A DNA stretch of 46,142 nt from a virus, in IMG/VR virus record IMGVR_UViG_3300036852_000653, positions 1 to 46,142 of that record, one strand, 5' to 3'. A program made the position numbers and the translations under genes. The number at the start of each line of letters is the position of its first letter. Position 1 is the stretch's first letter. Below, piece after piece: positions 40,421-46,142 of the stretch. Under the pieces are notes generated by a model. The model saw only the letters and a list, made by a program, of their open reading frames with translations. It made no database searches and was not told the DNA's origin.

Positions 40421-40742
40421 GGCCAACGCTGCTCTCCGCCGGCGCCTGGCCCGCTACGGCATGACCCCCAAGGACTTCACCGACCTGCTGGAGCTCCAGG
40501 GCCACGCCTGCCCCGCCTGCCTGCGCCCCTTCCGCCAGGGCCGGGGACCTCAGATCGACCATGCCCATGGCGACGGGGCCTTACGCGGCTGCCTCTGTGC
40601 CCGGGAGAACTACGACCTGCTGGGCCGCTTCGGCGAGGACCCCGCCTTCTACGAGAGGGTGGCGGCCTATCTGCGGGAGCCACCGGCGGCCCGCCTGGCC
40701 GGTCCTCCCCGCCGTCACACCGACGCTCCGCCGGCCCACTGA
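40413..40742 (+). CDS. Endonuclease VII-like HNH resolvase
   Basis: 109 residues from GTG 40413: helix, then CPACLRPF (C33, C36), QIDHAHGDGALRGCLCAREN (D49, H50) and NYDLLGRFGEDPA, the pattern of phage recombination endonuclease VII enzymes that resolve branched DNA before packaging. It ends the rightward early operon, four bases from the end of the convergent leftward operon. Confidence 0.88.
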   Translation: MAEANAALRRRLARYGMTPKDFTDLLELQGHACPACLRPFRQGRGPQIDHAHGDGALRGCLCARENYDLLGRFGEDPAFYERVAAYLREPPAARLAGPPRRHTDAPPAH

Positions 40743-40746
40743 ACCG

Positions 40747-40923
40747 CTAGGTGGGTTGAGGAGCCGGGGCCTTGGTGTGCATGTCGAACATGAAGGCGAT
40801 GACCTGGCGCCGCTGCTGGGCCACCACCATCTCCCAGGTGAAGCACACCGCCTCGACCTGGGCCTCGATGGAGCGCTTCTTCTCCGCCCAGGCGACGGCG
40901 TAGTCGAGCAGGGCATGGCTCAC
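40747..40923 (-). CDS. Small helical protein, unknown (58 aa)
   Basis: GTG 40923 (GTGA overlap). MSHALLDYAVAWAEKKRSIEAQ... is two long helices with a Pro-rich end. Last gene of the leftward operon. Function unknown. Confidence 0.6.
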   Translation of the reverse strand: MSHALLDYAVAWAEKKRSIEAQVEAVCFTWEMVVAQQRRQVIAFMFDMHTKAPAPQPT

Positions 40924-41309
40924 CGTAACCCCACCCTGGCCTCGGCCTGCTCCCCGCTGAGTCCCTCCCGCTCGACCACGGCCGCCCCCGCCGCCACCAG
41001 CCGGCCGACGTAGGTATTGGGCAGCCCCAGGCGCCTGCCCAACCACCGCGTGCTCACGCCGAGGCGCTTGACGGCCACCCAGACGGTCAGGTCGCGTCGG
41101 TCCCGGGCCCGCCGGCTGGCCTGTTCTACCTGCTCGAAGGCCATTTCCAGGGTGGGGAACCAAGACGGCTCGGGATCGTCTGCCCACACCTGGAAGGTCC
41201 GGACTCGCTTCTCCCGCGATGGGGCAGAGGCTGGGGCATCGATTGGGCCGGAGAGTGGTCGCTCGGCCACGTTCGGTGCTGCCTCGCCAGTGGGCAAGAA
41301 TCGGGTCAT
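40920..41309 (-). CDS. Possible helix-turn-helix protein (129 aa)
   Basis: The C-terminal half (DLTVWVAVKRLGVSTRWLGRRLGLPNTYVGRLVAAG) has the spacing of a helix-turn-helix; the N-terminal third is Pro/Ala-rich. It may be a DNA-binding regulator; assignment by pattern only. Confidence 0.6.
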   Translation of the reverse strand: MTRFLPTGEAAPNVAERPLSGPIDAPASAPSREKRVRTFQVWADDPEPSWFPTLEMAFEQVEQASRRARDRRDLTVWVAVKRLGVSTRWLGRRLGLPNTYVGRLVAAGAAVVEREGLSGEQAEARVGLR

Positions 41310-41623
41310 TCGTCAACCTCCAGGTGGGCAAGTTTATCGCGAGGTGGGGTGTGGTACTGGCGCAGGGCGGCTTCGTTGGCGGGGCTGGCGCAGCCGTGCT
41401 CGCGGGGATCGGTCCCGTAGCGGGCGCAGCGGGGGCAGACATACCACTCCGCCGGCTCCCGGTAGGTGCCGGCCTTCTTGGCCGTTCGCACCTGCTTGGC
41501 CGTGATCTGGTGGACGCAGGGTCCTCCGCCGGGCAGGCATCTGGAGCAAGATCGGAAAGCCCCCCACCAGATGGCCCAACCGATACCGACGAAGACAGCA
41601 AGGATGACGAGGTCGAGAATCAT
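41306..41623 (-). CDS. Membrane-anchored zinc-binding protein (105 aa)
   Basis: One N-terminal membrane helix (ILDLVILAVFVGIGWAIWWG), then CSRCLPGGGPC and YVCPRCARYGT...HGC, two probable metal sites facing the cytoplasm or outside. ATGA overlaps with both neighbours. Function unknown. Confidence 0.65.
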   Translation of the reverse strand: MILDLVILAVFVGIGWAIWWGAFRSCSRCLPGGGPCVHQITAKQVRTAKKAGTYREPAEWYVCPRCARYGTDPREHGCASPANEAALRQYHTPPRDKLAHLEVDE

Positions 41624-41856
41624 GACTGCTCCCGATCGCTAGGTGGAGTGAGAACCTGGGAGTCGAGGAAGGCGGTGGTACGCACCACCTCGGCTAGCTG
41701 GAGCAGTTCCATAACTCCCTGCGTCGTGTCCCCCCACCAGCCGGCCAGGCTGGAGGCAATGTGATTGGCGCTACCGGCCTCGAGCTCGGCGGCTAGCTGG
41801 CGGAGTCGGAAGGCGACGCCGGCGGCGGCCCCTTCGTAGTCGTGGTTGATGCGCAT
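41620..41856 (-). CDS. Small helical protein (78 aa)
   Basis: MRINHDYEGAAAGVAFRLRQ... is mostly helical and ends DSQVLTPPSDREQS. The DNA coding for that end (41635-41665) is repeated at 41876-41906, where it lies after another gene and out of its frame. Function unknown. Confidence 0.65.
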   Translation of the reverse strand: MRINHDYEGAAAGVAFRLRQLAAELEAGSANHIASSLAGWWGDTTQGVMELLQLAEVVRTTAFLDSQVLTPPSDREQS

Positions 41857-41906
41857 GGCGGTTACTGATCCTTTCGATCGCGAGGTGCGGTGAGAGTCTG
41901 GGAGTC
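41635..41906. repeat. Pair of related 31-base repeats at gene ends
   Basis: 41635-41665 and 41876-41906 match at 26 of 31 positions (GATCGC, AGGTG, GTGAGA and CTGGGAGTC blocks shared). The first copy encodes the C-terminus of the 41620 gene. The second fills most of the gap 41857-41904 and would encode DSQTLTAPRDRKDQ-stop in a frame not used by the adjoining gene, as if an older gene end had been left behind. Confidence 0.7.
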
Positions 41907-42585
41907 AGGCCGGCCCGGGCCCGTGCGGGCCCCAGGGCTGGCGGTCCTCGTAGGCCAGAGGCCGAGCCAGCCGGGCCGGCGCCTCCGGGTGGCGGGTGGC
42001 CGAGGGATGGGCGGCGCTGGCCAGGAGCTCCACAGCCAGGGCGATGGTGGCCTCTGACGGTCGGCTGATGTGGTTTGCTCTGGCCAGTGTGTGCCAATTG
42101 GCCCCGCCTGCCATGCGGGAGACTTCTTCTACCGTCTCGGCGCCGAGTAACTCCCGTGCGTGCGTGGTGTAGGCCAGCGCCAGCCGGGCCGCCTTGCGCA
42201 GCCGGTTCAGCTCTTCCCAGGGATTGACGGTCGGTTCGGGCGAGCTCATTGCGTTCCTCTCCTCTGCAGTCATCCAGGTGACGTTGTGGGCGTGCTGGTC
42301 GGCATATCTGCCGGCATCGTCGGTAAAGGTTTCGGGATCGGGCATAGTCACTTCTCCTCCTTTCGGAGTACAGGTGCAGTCGGTAGGGTCGAGAGTTCGG
42401 TAGGCGGGGCAGGTCGTAGCGGTCCAGGTGTGGCCTACTCCCAGGCATGCATCACGGCTGGCTAGCTCCCAGTGCTCCTGGGTGACACCGGGAGGCGCCT
42501 CGGTCGCTGGTCGCTTGGGAATCAGGCGCGGCCGGCGGTCGGTACCGTCGGCCACGGCGTCCTCGCGGCAGTAGTCCTCATTCAT
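41905..42585 (-). CDS. Unknown protein with nested in-frame starts (226 aa)
   Basis: ATG 42585 (ATGA overlap). Residues 1-78 are a polar domain with cysteines (CPAYRTLDPTDCTC); then come three in-frame ATGs, at 42345 (behind GGAGGAG), 42273 and 42249 (behind GAGGAGAGGA). The strongest ribosome-binding sites in the gene are these internal ones, so shorter products of 146 and 114 residues are likely. The last part (LNRLRKAARLALAYTTHARELLG...) is helical. No function known. Confidence 0.6.
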   Translation of the reverse strand: MNEDYCREDAVADGTDRRPRLIPKRPATEAPPGVTQEHWELASRDACLGVGHTWTATTCPAYRTLDPTDCTCTPKGGEVTMPDPETFTDDAGRYADQHAHNVTWMTAEERNAMSSPEPTVNPWEELNRLRKAARLALAYTTHARELLGAETVEEVSRMAGGANWHTLARANHISRPSEATIALAVELLASAAHPSATRHPEAPARLARPLAYEDRQPWGPHGPGPA

Positions 42586-42818
42586 CGGATCAGGTCCTCT
42601 CTCGGAAGCGTGCGGGCTGCGATGCGATCGTTCAAAACTCCGTACAACCTCAACCGGGCTGCCGCTCGCAACGGATGGTTCCCGTGGCGCTTGTCGATTC
42701 GGAGAAGATGGCGGATCTCCGCCTTCAGCTGGTCGTCGCTGAAGAGGTCGGGGTCTGTTTGGGGAGTGGGCCAGCTGGCGGGCCAGCGACCACCCGGTTT
42801 GTAGTCGGCAACGTTCAT
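42582..42818 (-). CDS. Small basic protein (78 aa)
   Basis: MNVADYKPGGRWPASWPTPQTDP... with a helical, Arg-rich second half (HPLRAAARLRLYGVLNDRIAAR). ATGA overlaps on both sides. Unknown function. Confidence 0.6.
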   Translation of the reverse strand: MNVADYKPGGRWPASWPTPQTDPDLFSDDQLKAEIRHLLRIDKRHGNHPLRAAARLRLYGVLNDRIAARTLPREDLIR

Positions 42819-42970
42819 CGGTCGAGTCCCTTCGGATCGGTCATGGCCATGGCGGCGCGGAGGTTCCTGCGCACGTAGAGGACCTCGGGAATGCGGGCGG
42901 TGCGGGGGAACCTGGCCACCTGGGTGGCGTAGCGGGCCCGCAGGAAGTCGGTAGCCTCTTGTCTGGTCAT
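42815..42970 (-). CDS. Small basic protein (51 aa)
   Basis: MTRQEATDFLRARYATQVAR... is helical and strongly basic. ATG 42970 overlaps the preceding stop. Unknown function. Confidence 0.55.
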   Translation of the reverse strand: MTRQEATDFLRARYATQVARFPRTARIPEVLYVRRNLRAAMAMTDPKGLDR

Positions 42971-43191
42971 CGGTAGTCCTCGTCTCCATCGATCGGTTCG
43001 GATACGCAATCGCACAGTCGGTAGGTCCACGGGCCGGCCGGCGGTGACCACTGGTCGCCCAGGTCGTCGGGAATCCTCACCACGCCGGTACCGTCACAGT
43101 CGGAGCAGACATCGGCGCCACAACCGCACAGCCCGCGGTAGCGGGACGGGCCGCAGACCGTGGTATCAGGATGTAGGCGAACGAGGTTCAT
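42967..43191 (-). CDS. Zinc-knuckle protein (74 aa)
   Basis: MNLVRLHPDTTVCGPSRY..., then CGCGADVCSDCDGTG, a CxxCxGxG-like (DnaJ-type) knuckle, and a second RLCDC pair near the end. Probably binds one or two zinc ions. Overlaps the upstream gene by four bases. Confidence 0.65.
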   Translation of the reverse strand: MNLVRLHPDTTVCGPSRYRGLCGCGADVCSDCDGTGVVRIPDDLGDQWSPPAGPWTYRLCDCVSEPIDGDEDYR

Positions 43192-43325
43192 CGCCCCAGC
43201 CCCGTGCTTCGGTGACACTCGCGGCAGACCAGCCACGACCAGTCGGAGCGGTACTCGCCCTCCTGGTGGCCATCCATAGTGAACGGGCCGATGACGTCGG
43301 TGGAATCGCAGTGTCGGCAGGCCAT
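43188..43325 (-). CDS. Tiny zinc-ribbon protein (45 aa)
   Basis: MACRHCDSTDVIGPFTMDG... WLVCRECHRSTGLGR: two CxxC knuckles about 32 residues apart, a minimal zinc ribbon. ATG 43325 sits in a TGATG overlap. Confidence 0.65.
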   Translation of the reverse strand: MACRHCDSTDVIGPFTMDGHQEGEYRSDWSWLVCRECHRSTGLGR

Positions 43326-43699
43326 CACAACCACCGTTGACTGACGGCATAGCCGCCGCTCTTGTGCCAATCCGTCTCCACCCGATTGTTGTGATCGTTG
43401 GCGGGACACTTGTCGCCGATGCAAGCGAAGCCGTCGGGATAGAGCGTGCGCGACAGCGAGTAGACGAGGTCGAAACCCATATCCATGCCGCAACCGACAC
43501 GCTTCAGGCCACCATGGCGGGAATCGATGTGGGTCCCTATGGCCCGGGCCACCAGCCAGGAGTAGTCCTCACCATCGATCACAACGGATATCCAGCGCGT
43601 CATACCGGAAGCGGACACGTGGCGCAGAATGGTTTGGGCGGTGGAGCCGGGTGGGAGCATCTCCCGTAGTTGGTCGGCGGCTTCGGTCTGGTCGCTCAT
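43325..43699 (-). CDS. Conserved actinophage protein of unknown function (124 aa)
   Basis: TILRHVSASGMTRWISVVIDG, GCGMDMGFDLVYSLSRTLYPDGF and CIGDKCPANDHNN...GGYAVSQRWL reproduce a pattern I know from many actinobacteriophage genomes. His, Cys and Asp residues are conserved, so it may bind a metal; no function is established. It is translated behind structured RNA element 2, which ends in its GAGAGAGGAA ribosome-binding site. Confidence 0.75.
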   Translation of the reverse strand: MSDQTEAADQLREMLPPGSTAQTILRHVSASGMTRWISVVIDGEDYSWLVARAIGTHIDSRHGGLKRVGCGMDMGFDLVYSLSRTLYPDGFACIGDKCPANDHNNRVETDWHKSGGYAVSQRWL

Positions 43700-43783
43700 C
43701 GGTTGATTCCTCTCTCATCGGCAGGCATCGTCAGCGCAGGAATGCCAATCCTGCGGACGCCGGGCGGGCCGGCGTTTCGCCTA
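43700..43783 (-). ncRNA. Structured intergenic RNA element, copy 2
   Basis: Read on the minus strand: TAGGCGAA (its TAG is the stop of the upstream gene), stem ACGCCGG/CCGGCGT (43757-43763 with 43769-43775), stem CGCAGGA/TCCTGCG (43735-43741 with 43749-43755) with loop TTGGCAT, then CTGACGATGCCTGCCGA and the ribosome-binding site GAGAGAGGAA. The loop GGCAT can pair with the downstream ATGCC (pseudoknot). Copy 1 has different stem bases but the same shape, loop and tail. Confidence 0.7.
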
Positions 43784-43984
43784 GGTGGCCACCACGAAGA
43801 ACTCGGAATGGTTGTAGGTGGCAGGTCCGTAGCACTTTTCGGTGACGGTCCCGTCGGCCACCAGATCCCAGATGCGCTCCCAACAATCGGACCAGTAGAC
43901 CCGACCGCCGTGGTGGCGCAGTTGTCCGTAGGGAGTGTGGGTGACGCCGTAGGCGGTGATGCCGGGAGCGAAGGTAGGGAGCAT
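43781..43984 (-). CDS. Small protein between two RNA elements (67 aa)
   Basis: MLPTFAPGITAYGVTHTPYG... YWSDCWERIWDLVADG... with many aromatic residues, mixed alpha/beta. Its ATG follows RNA element 1 (GAGAGAGGAA six bases upstream) and its stop codon is the first triplet of element 2. Function unknown. Confidence 0.65.
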   Translation of the reverse strand: MLPTFAPGITAYGVTHTPYGQLRHHGGRVYWSDCWERIWDLVADGTVTEKCYGPATYNHSEFFVVAT

Positions 43985-44064
43985 GGTTTTTTCCTCTCTC
44001 GTCGGCAGGCATCGTCAGGCCCGGCATGCCAATCCGGGCGACGGGGCAAACCCCGTTTCGCCTA
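43985..44064 (-). ncRNA. Structured intergenic RNA element, copy 1
   Basis: Minus-strand order: TAGGCGAA (44057-44064, TAG being the upstream stop), stem ACGGGG/CCCCGT (44041-44046 with 44051-44056), stem GCCCGG/CCGGGC (44019-44024 with 44034-44039) with loop containing TTGGCAT, then CTGACGATGCCTGCCGA and GAGAGAGGAA before ATG 43984. The loop GGCAT and downstream ATGCC (44008-44012) can pair. Compared with copy 2, both stems differ in sequence but stay paired, which indicates selection for RNA structure; a riboswitch or translational control element is likely. Confidence 0.7.
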
Positions 44065-45111
44065 GTAGACCTCCTCCTCCTCCCACCACTGCTCCGGCTG
44101 CAAGAAGAATTCGCCGTCGTGCCAACCGAATGAATAGCCCTCAGGAGCGACGTTGTCGTTCAGCCACTGCTCAACTTCGTCGGCTGCCCACGACAACGAT
44201 TCATGTTCGTCGTCGGTGAGATCGGCGATGTCGGTCCGGCCCATGTTCGGGCCCATGTGCGCCAGCATGCGGGCAGCGAGGCCAGTGACCTCCTCATCGC
44301 GGTAGCCGTGGGCCATGGCGATGTCGACCATGCGGGCCACGCTGTATTGGCCCCAATGCCCGTCAATCCAACAGCCGGCGTCGGTCGGTGAAGCTTTGGT
44401 GGTGGTCTCTTCGCTGCGCATGGTCTCCTCCTGTGGGTGGCAATTCTCGTCGGCGCCGAAGCAGGTCTCGCCACGGTCGTCGGCATGACAGTGATCGCTG
44501 CGCATGGTTTCCTCCTCGTCGATAGCGAAGGTGGCACGTACGTCGGCAGGCCAGACCACGACCCACTGCGAGTAGGCGAATCTGTCGGCCACGGGTACGA
44601 AAGTCAGGGCGATGGCCAGGCCGGCGGGACTCTTGCCTGTCTCCCCATCGGCCAGACGCCATGGCCCCATGCCGAAGAACGAGGCGTTGGCATGGTCGAC
44701 GAAGGTGAAGCGGCGGCCGGCGTAGGTGGCGACGTCGTAAGGGTCGAAGGCGGGCGTGGTCTCGGGCTCGGAGCTCGGGGCGGCGGTGGCGCTCTCCTCC
44801 TGGGTATGCCAGTCGAGGTGGTATTCGGCATTCTCCGGAAGAATGACGAGTGGACAGCCAGCGGAGCATTCCATGGTGCCATCGGCCCGGAGCGTCAGCG
44901 TGGGCCCGGGGCGATGGCGCCTACGGTCCGGGGTTCGACCGTGCCAGGCGAGATGGGCGCTGGCTTCGGTTGCCGCCATGCCAGCCAGCGAGACGGTCCA
45001 GACCAGTCCGCAAGTGCAGGTGATCTCGGTACCGCCGACGCCGCCGGGACCGGAGGCCGAGACGGTACGGGTAGTAGTGGTGTGGGCCTGGGGAGTTTCG
45101 TGTTTGCTCAT
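44062..45111 (-). CDS. Unknown multi-part protein with zinc fingers and in-frame repeats (349 aa)
   Basis: ATG 45111. Residues 30-60 (ITCTCGLVWTVSLAGMAATEASAHLAWHG) and 75-105 (MECSAGCPLV...YHLDWHT) are two CC/HH-type finger-like units; a globular part (AGRRFTFVDHANASFFGMGPWRLADG) follows. At M203 (44505) and M231 (44421) the frame contains ATGCGCAGCGA starts, each behind a GGAGGA site, 84 bases apart, so shorter C-terminal products of 147 and 119 residues may be made. The C-terminal domain (GRTDIADLTDDEHESLSWAADEVEQWL) is acidic and helical. First gene of the leftward operon. Confidence 0.6.
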   Translation of the reverse strand: MSKHETPQAHTTTTRTVSASGPGGVGGTEITCTCGLVWTVSLAGMAATEASAHLAWHGRTPDRRRHRPGPTLTLRADGTMECSAGCPLVILPENAEYHLDWHTQEESATAAPSSEPETTPAFDPYDVATYAGRRFTFVDHANASFFGMGPWRLADGETGKSPAGLAIALTFVPVADRFAYSQWVVVWPADVRATFAIDEEETMRSDHCHADDRGETCFGADENCHPQEETMRSEETTTKASPTDAGCWIDGHWGQYSVARMVDIAMAHGYRDEEVTGLAARMLAHMGPNMGRTDIADLTDDEHESLSWAADEVEQWLNDNVAPEGYSFGWHDGEFFLQPEQWWEEEEVY

Positions 45112-45162
45112 GAGTGCAACCTTACAGGGTAGCGCCCACGAACGCAACCTATCGAGAGTGCA

Positions 45163-45367
45163 TAGCTGAGGATGGCCCCCCCGGGCCACCCTCGACCTCA
45201 GCTAGAGGGTTAGGGTTTCGGAGATCACGACACGGGGCGACAAGGGCGAGCTCCGGCGAACTCTCTACCTCAGCTAGAGGGTTAGCCAAAGTGCCGACCC
45301 CGCCCAACCCTCGACCACTACGGCGTGAACCATCGCTCACACCTTCAACCTGAGGTAGAGGTCGAGG
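45163..45367. repeat. CCTCAGCTAGAGG-type repeat cluster
   Basis: The 19-base sequence acctcagctagagggttag occurs at 45195-45213 and again at 45267-45285, 72 bases apart. Related, partly inverted pieces lie at 45163-45171 (TAGCTGAGG) and 45349-45367 (CCTGAGGTAGAGGTCGAGG). The core is near-palindromic. Multiple copies just upstream of the leftward operon suggest binding sites for a repressor or activator. Confidence 0.6.
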
Positions 45368-45608
45368 TGGGGCCGGCAGTGCGACAGGTGGGCAGAGTGA
45401 ACGAGTTCTGGGGGTCGGAGCTCGAGGAGGCCTGCCGGAGCCTTCCTAGACCATGTTCACTAAGATGGTGGACATAGTGGGCGAAGGGGACATGGTGGAG
45501 TAGGGCCCGAACGCACGCAGGCCGCACGCAGGCACGTAGGCGCACGGGGGGCGACCGCCCGAAATGTCCGTTTTACGCGCCATGTAAAAAGAAATGCATA
45601 GGGGTGCA

Positions 45609-45636
45609 AAAGAAAGGCCCTTGAGGGCCTTTCTTT
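45609..45636. terminator. Bidirectional rho-independent terminator
   Basis: Perfect 12-bp stem AAAGAAAGGCCC / GGGCCTTTCTTT with loop TTGA. The A-rich and T-rich ends make it usable from both strands. It lies in the non-coding control region and would insulate the leftward operon from the late operon promoter. Confidence 0.8.
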
Positions 45637-45667
45637 GGGCAGAATGTCCGAATTGGGGAAGAACATT

Positions 45668-45832
45668 GGCCCTCACGGGCCTATATATCTACACAATGCG
45701 GACATACATGATTGTCAAGGGAAACCTCACCATGCATAGCGATTGCATGGCCGGACGAACCACCACGAATCGGACAAAGCGACAGGAGCATTTCGGACAA
45801 AAGCCCCAAATGTTGGCCCTCACGGGCCAACA
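45668..45832. repeat. Two related GGCCCTCACGGGCC hairpins
   Basis: TTGGCCCTCACGGGCC occurs at 45666-45681 and 45814-45829. Both fold as GGCCC-TCAC-GGGCC; the second extends to a perfect 9-bp stem, TGTTGGCCC/GGGCCAACA (45811-45832). They flank the middle of the WTGTCCG cluster and could be transcript ends, origin hairpins or protein sites. Confidence 0.65.
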
Positions 45833-45942
45833 ATTGTCCACTTTGACCCGGGGTGTGCCTTTAGGGCGGTATGTCCGAATTGGGCGGGCCCTCTCTCCCC
45901 CAGTGACCAATCCGATCCCCCAGCCCTGACCCGTTCCCCCAG

Positions 45943-46142
45943 GTCAGAGCCCCATTCTAGGCTGATTGGGCAGGCCCGCCATCGGTTGGGCAGATGGGCC
46001 AACACCGGTAGTATCTGGTCCCGATGCCGCACAACGTCCCCACCGGCACCGGGACCCCACCCGAGAAGGTCAGGGCCTACTTCCGGGCCCGTTCCCAGGG
46101 GGCGTCGGGGGTGGCGGCCTCCCGGGTGGCGGGCATCAACCG
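45943..46142. repeat. Terminal direct repeat, right copy
   Basis: Same 200 bases as 1-200, differing at 46015 (C against T at 73). The copy includes the promoter-like TTGGGC/TAGTAT pair and the first codons of the terminase gene, so the window ends within that gene's second copy. Confidence 0.93.

Larger units (their letters stand above)
45564..45885. promoter_or_regulatory. Cluster of WTGTCCG motifs
   Basis: The heptamer ATGTCCG or TTGTCCG, in either direction, appears at 45564, 45644, 45699, 45770, 45793 and 45871; two of these extend to the identical 14-mer ATGTCCGAATTGGG (45644-45657, 45871-45884). Weaker GGACAT sites lie at 45470 and 45488. Such density in about 300 bases suggests operator-type or iteron-type protein binding. 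Confidence 0.55.
45112..45942. other. Non-coding control region
   Basis: About 830 bases without a convincing gene, lying between the leftward operon (start 45111) and the rightward terminase (start 82 after circularisation). It is less GC-rich, especially at 45540-45830, and contains direct repeats, hairpins, a bidirectional terminator and a family of WTGTCCG sites described separately. It is the best candidate for promoters and operators controlling both directions, and possibly for a replication origin. Confidence 0.7.

Noticed and set aside
45180-45370. CRISPR-like array
   Set aside because: Only two exact repeats with one 53-base gap between them and no further regular spacing; better explained as regulator sites.
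45345-45929. Short frames within the control region on both strands
   Set aside because: No RBS, no GC3 bias, and they run through hairpins and the terminator.

Overview
This window looks like one complete phage genome, linearised from a circular or terminally redundant molecule. Bases 1-200 recur at 45943-46142 with one mismatch, leaving about 45.94 kb of unique sequence. It is GC-rich with strongly GC-biased third codon positions. It encodes a WhiB-family Fe-S regulator, a Pup-like (prokaryotic ubiquitin-like) protein and actinobacterial-style DGGVFA-type repeats, so the host is almost certainly an actinobacterium. Terminase, portal, scaffold and an N4-gp56-type capsid protein are followed by an adaptor and a nozzle-like tail protein. 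No tape measure or tail-tube/sheath genes are visible. This favours a podovirus-like particle (inference).

Layout. (1) 82-28097, plus strand, late genes: terminase large subunit, portal, four large proteins of probable internal-virion role (one of 1582 aa), scaffold, major capsid, a run of tiny head genes, LamG/CBM-bearing adhesins, a FkbM methyltransferase and a glycosyltransferase placed among structural genes, adaptor, large tail protein, tail-tip protein, Pup, an M15-type lysin and a string of small membrane proteins (lysis region). Nearly every junction is a 1-4 base stop/start overlap. (2) 28090-33153, minus strand: about eleven very small genes with repeated junction motifs, then an operon end with a Sak4-like ATPase and a Cas4/RecB-like nuclease. 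(3) 33223-40742, plus strand: replication genes (SNF2-type helicase, DUF6378-like protein, prim-pol primase, RepA-like ATPase, LAGLIDADG endonuclease, family A DNA polymerase), a cytosine-5 DNA methyltransferase, WhiB and endonuclease VII. (4) 40747-45111, minus strand: small, mostly unknown genes, several with zinc-binding cysteine pairs. (5) 45112-45942 plus the first 81 bases: about 0.9 kb of non-coding control region between leftward genes and the rightward terminase, full of repeats and hairpins.

Most notable points: a phage Pup homologue ending in Gly-Gly-Glu; a DNA polymerase reading frame that stays open for about 294 codons past the polymerase homology, through the methyltransferase gene in another frame, with codon bias favouring that second frame in part of the overlap; a pair of intergenic structured RNA elements (43700-43783 and 43985-44064) whose two stems differ by compensatory changes while loops and flanks are conserved; and nine copies of a 12-base motif at the junctions of the small minus-strand genes. 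All functional names come from recognising motifs by eye; no database search was run.
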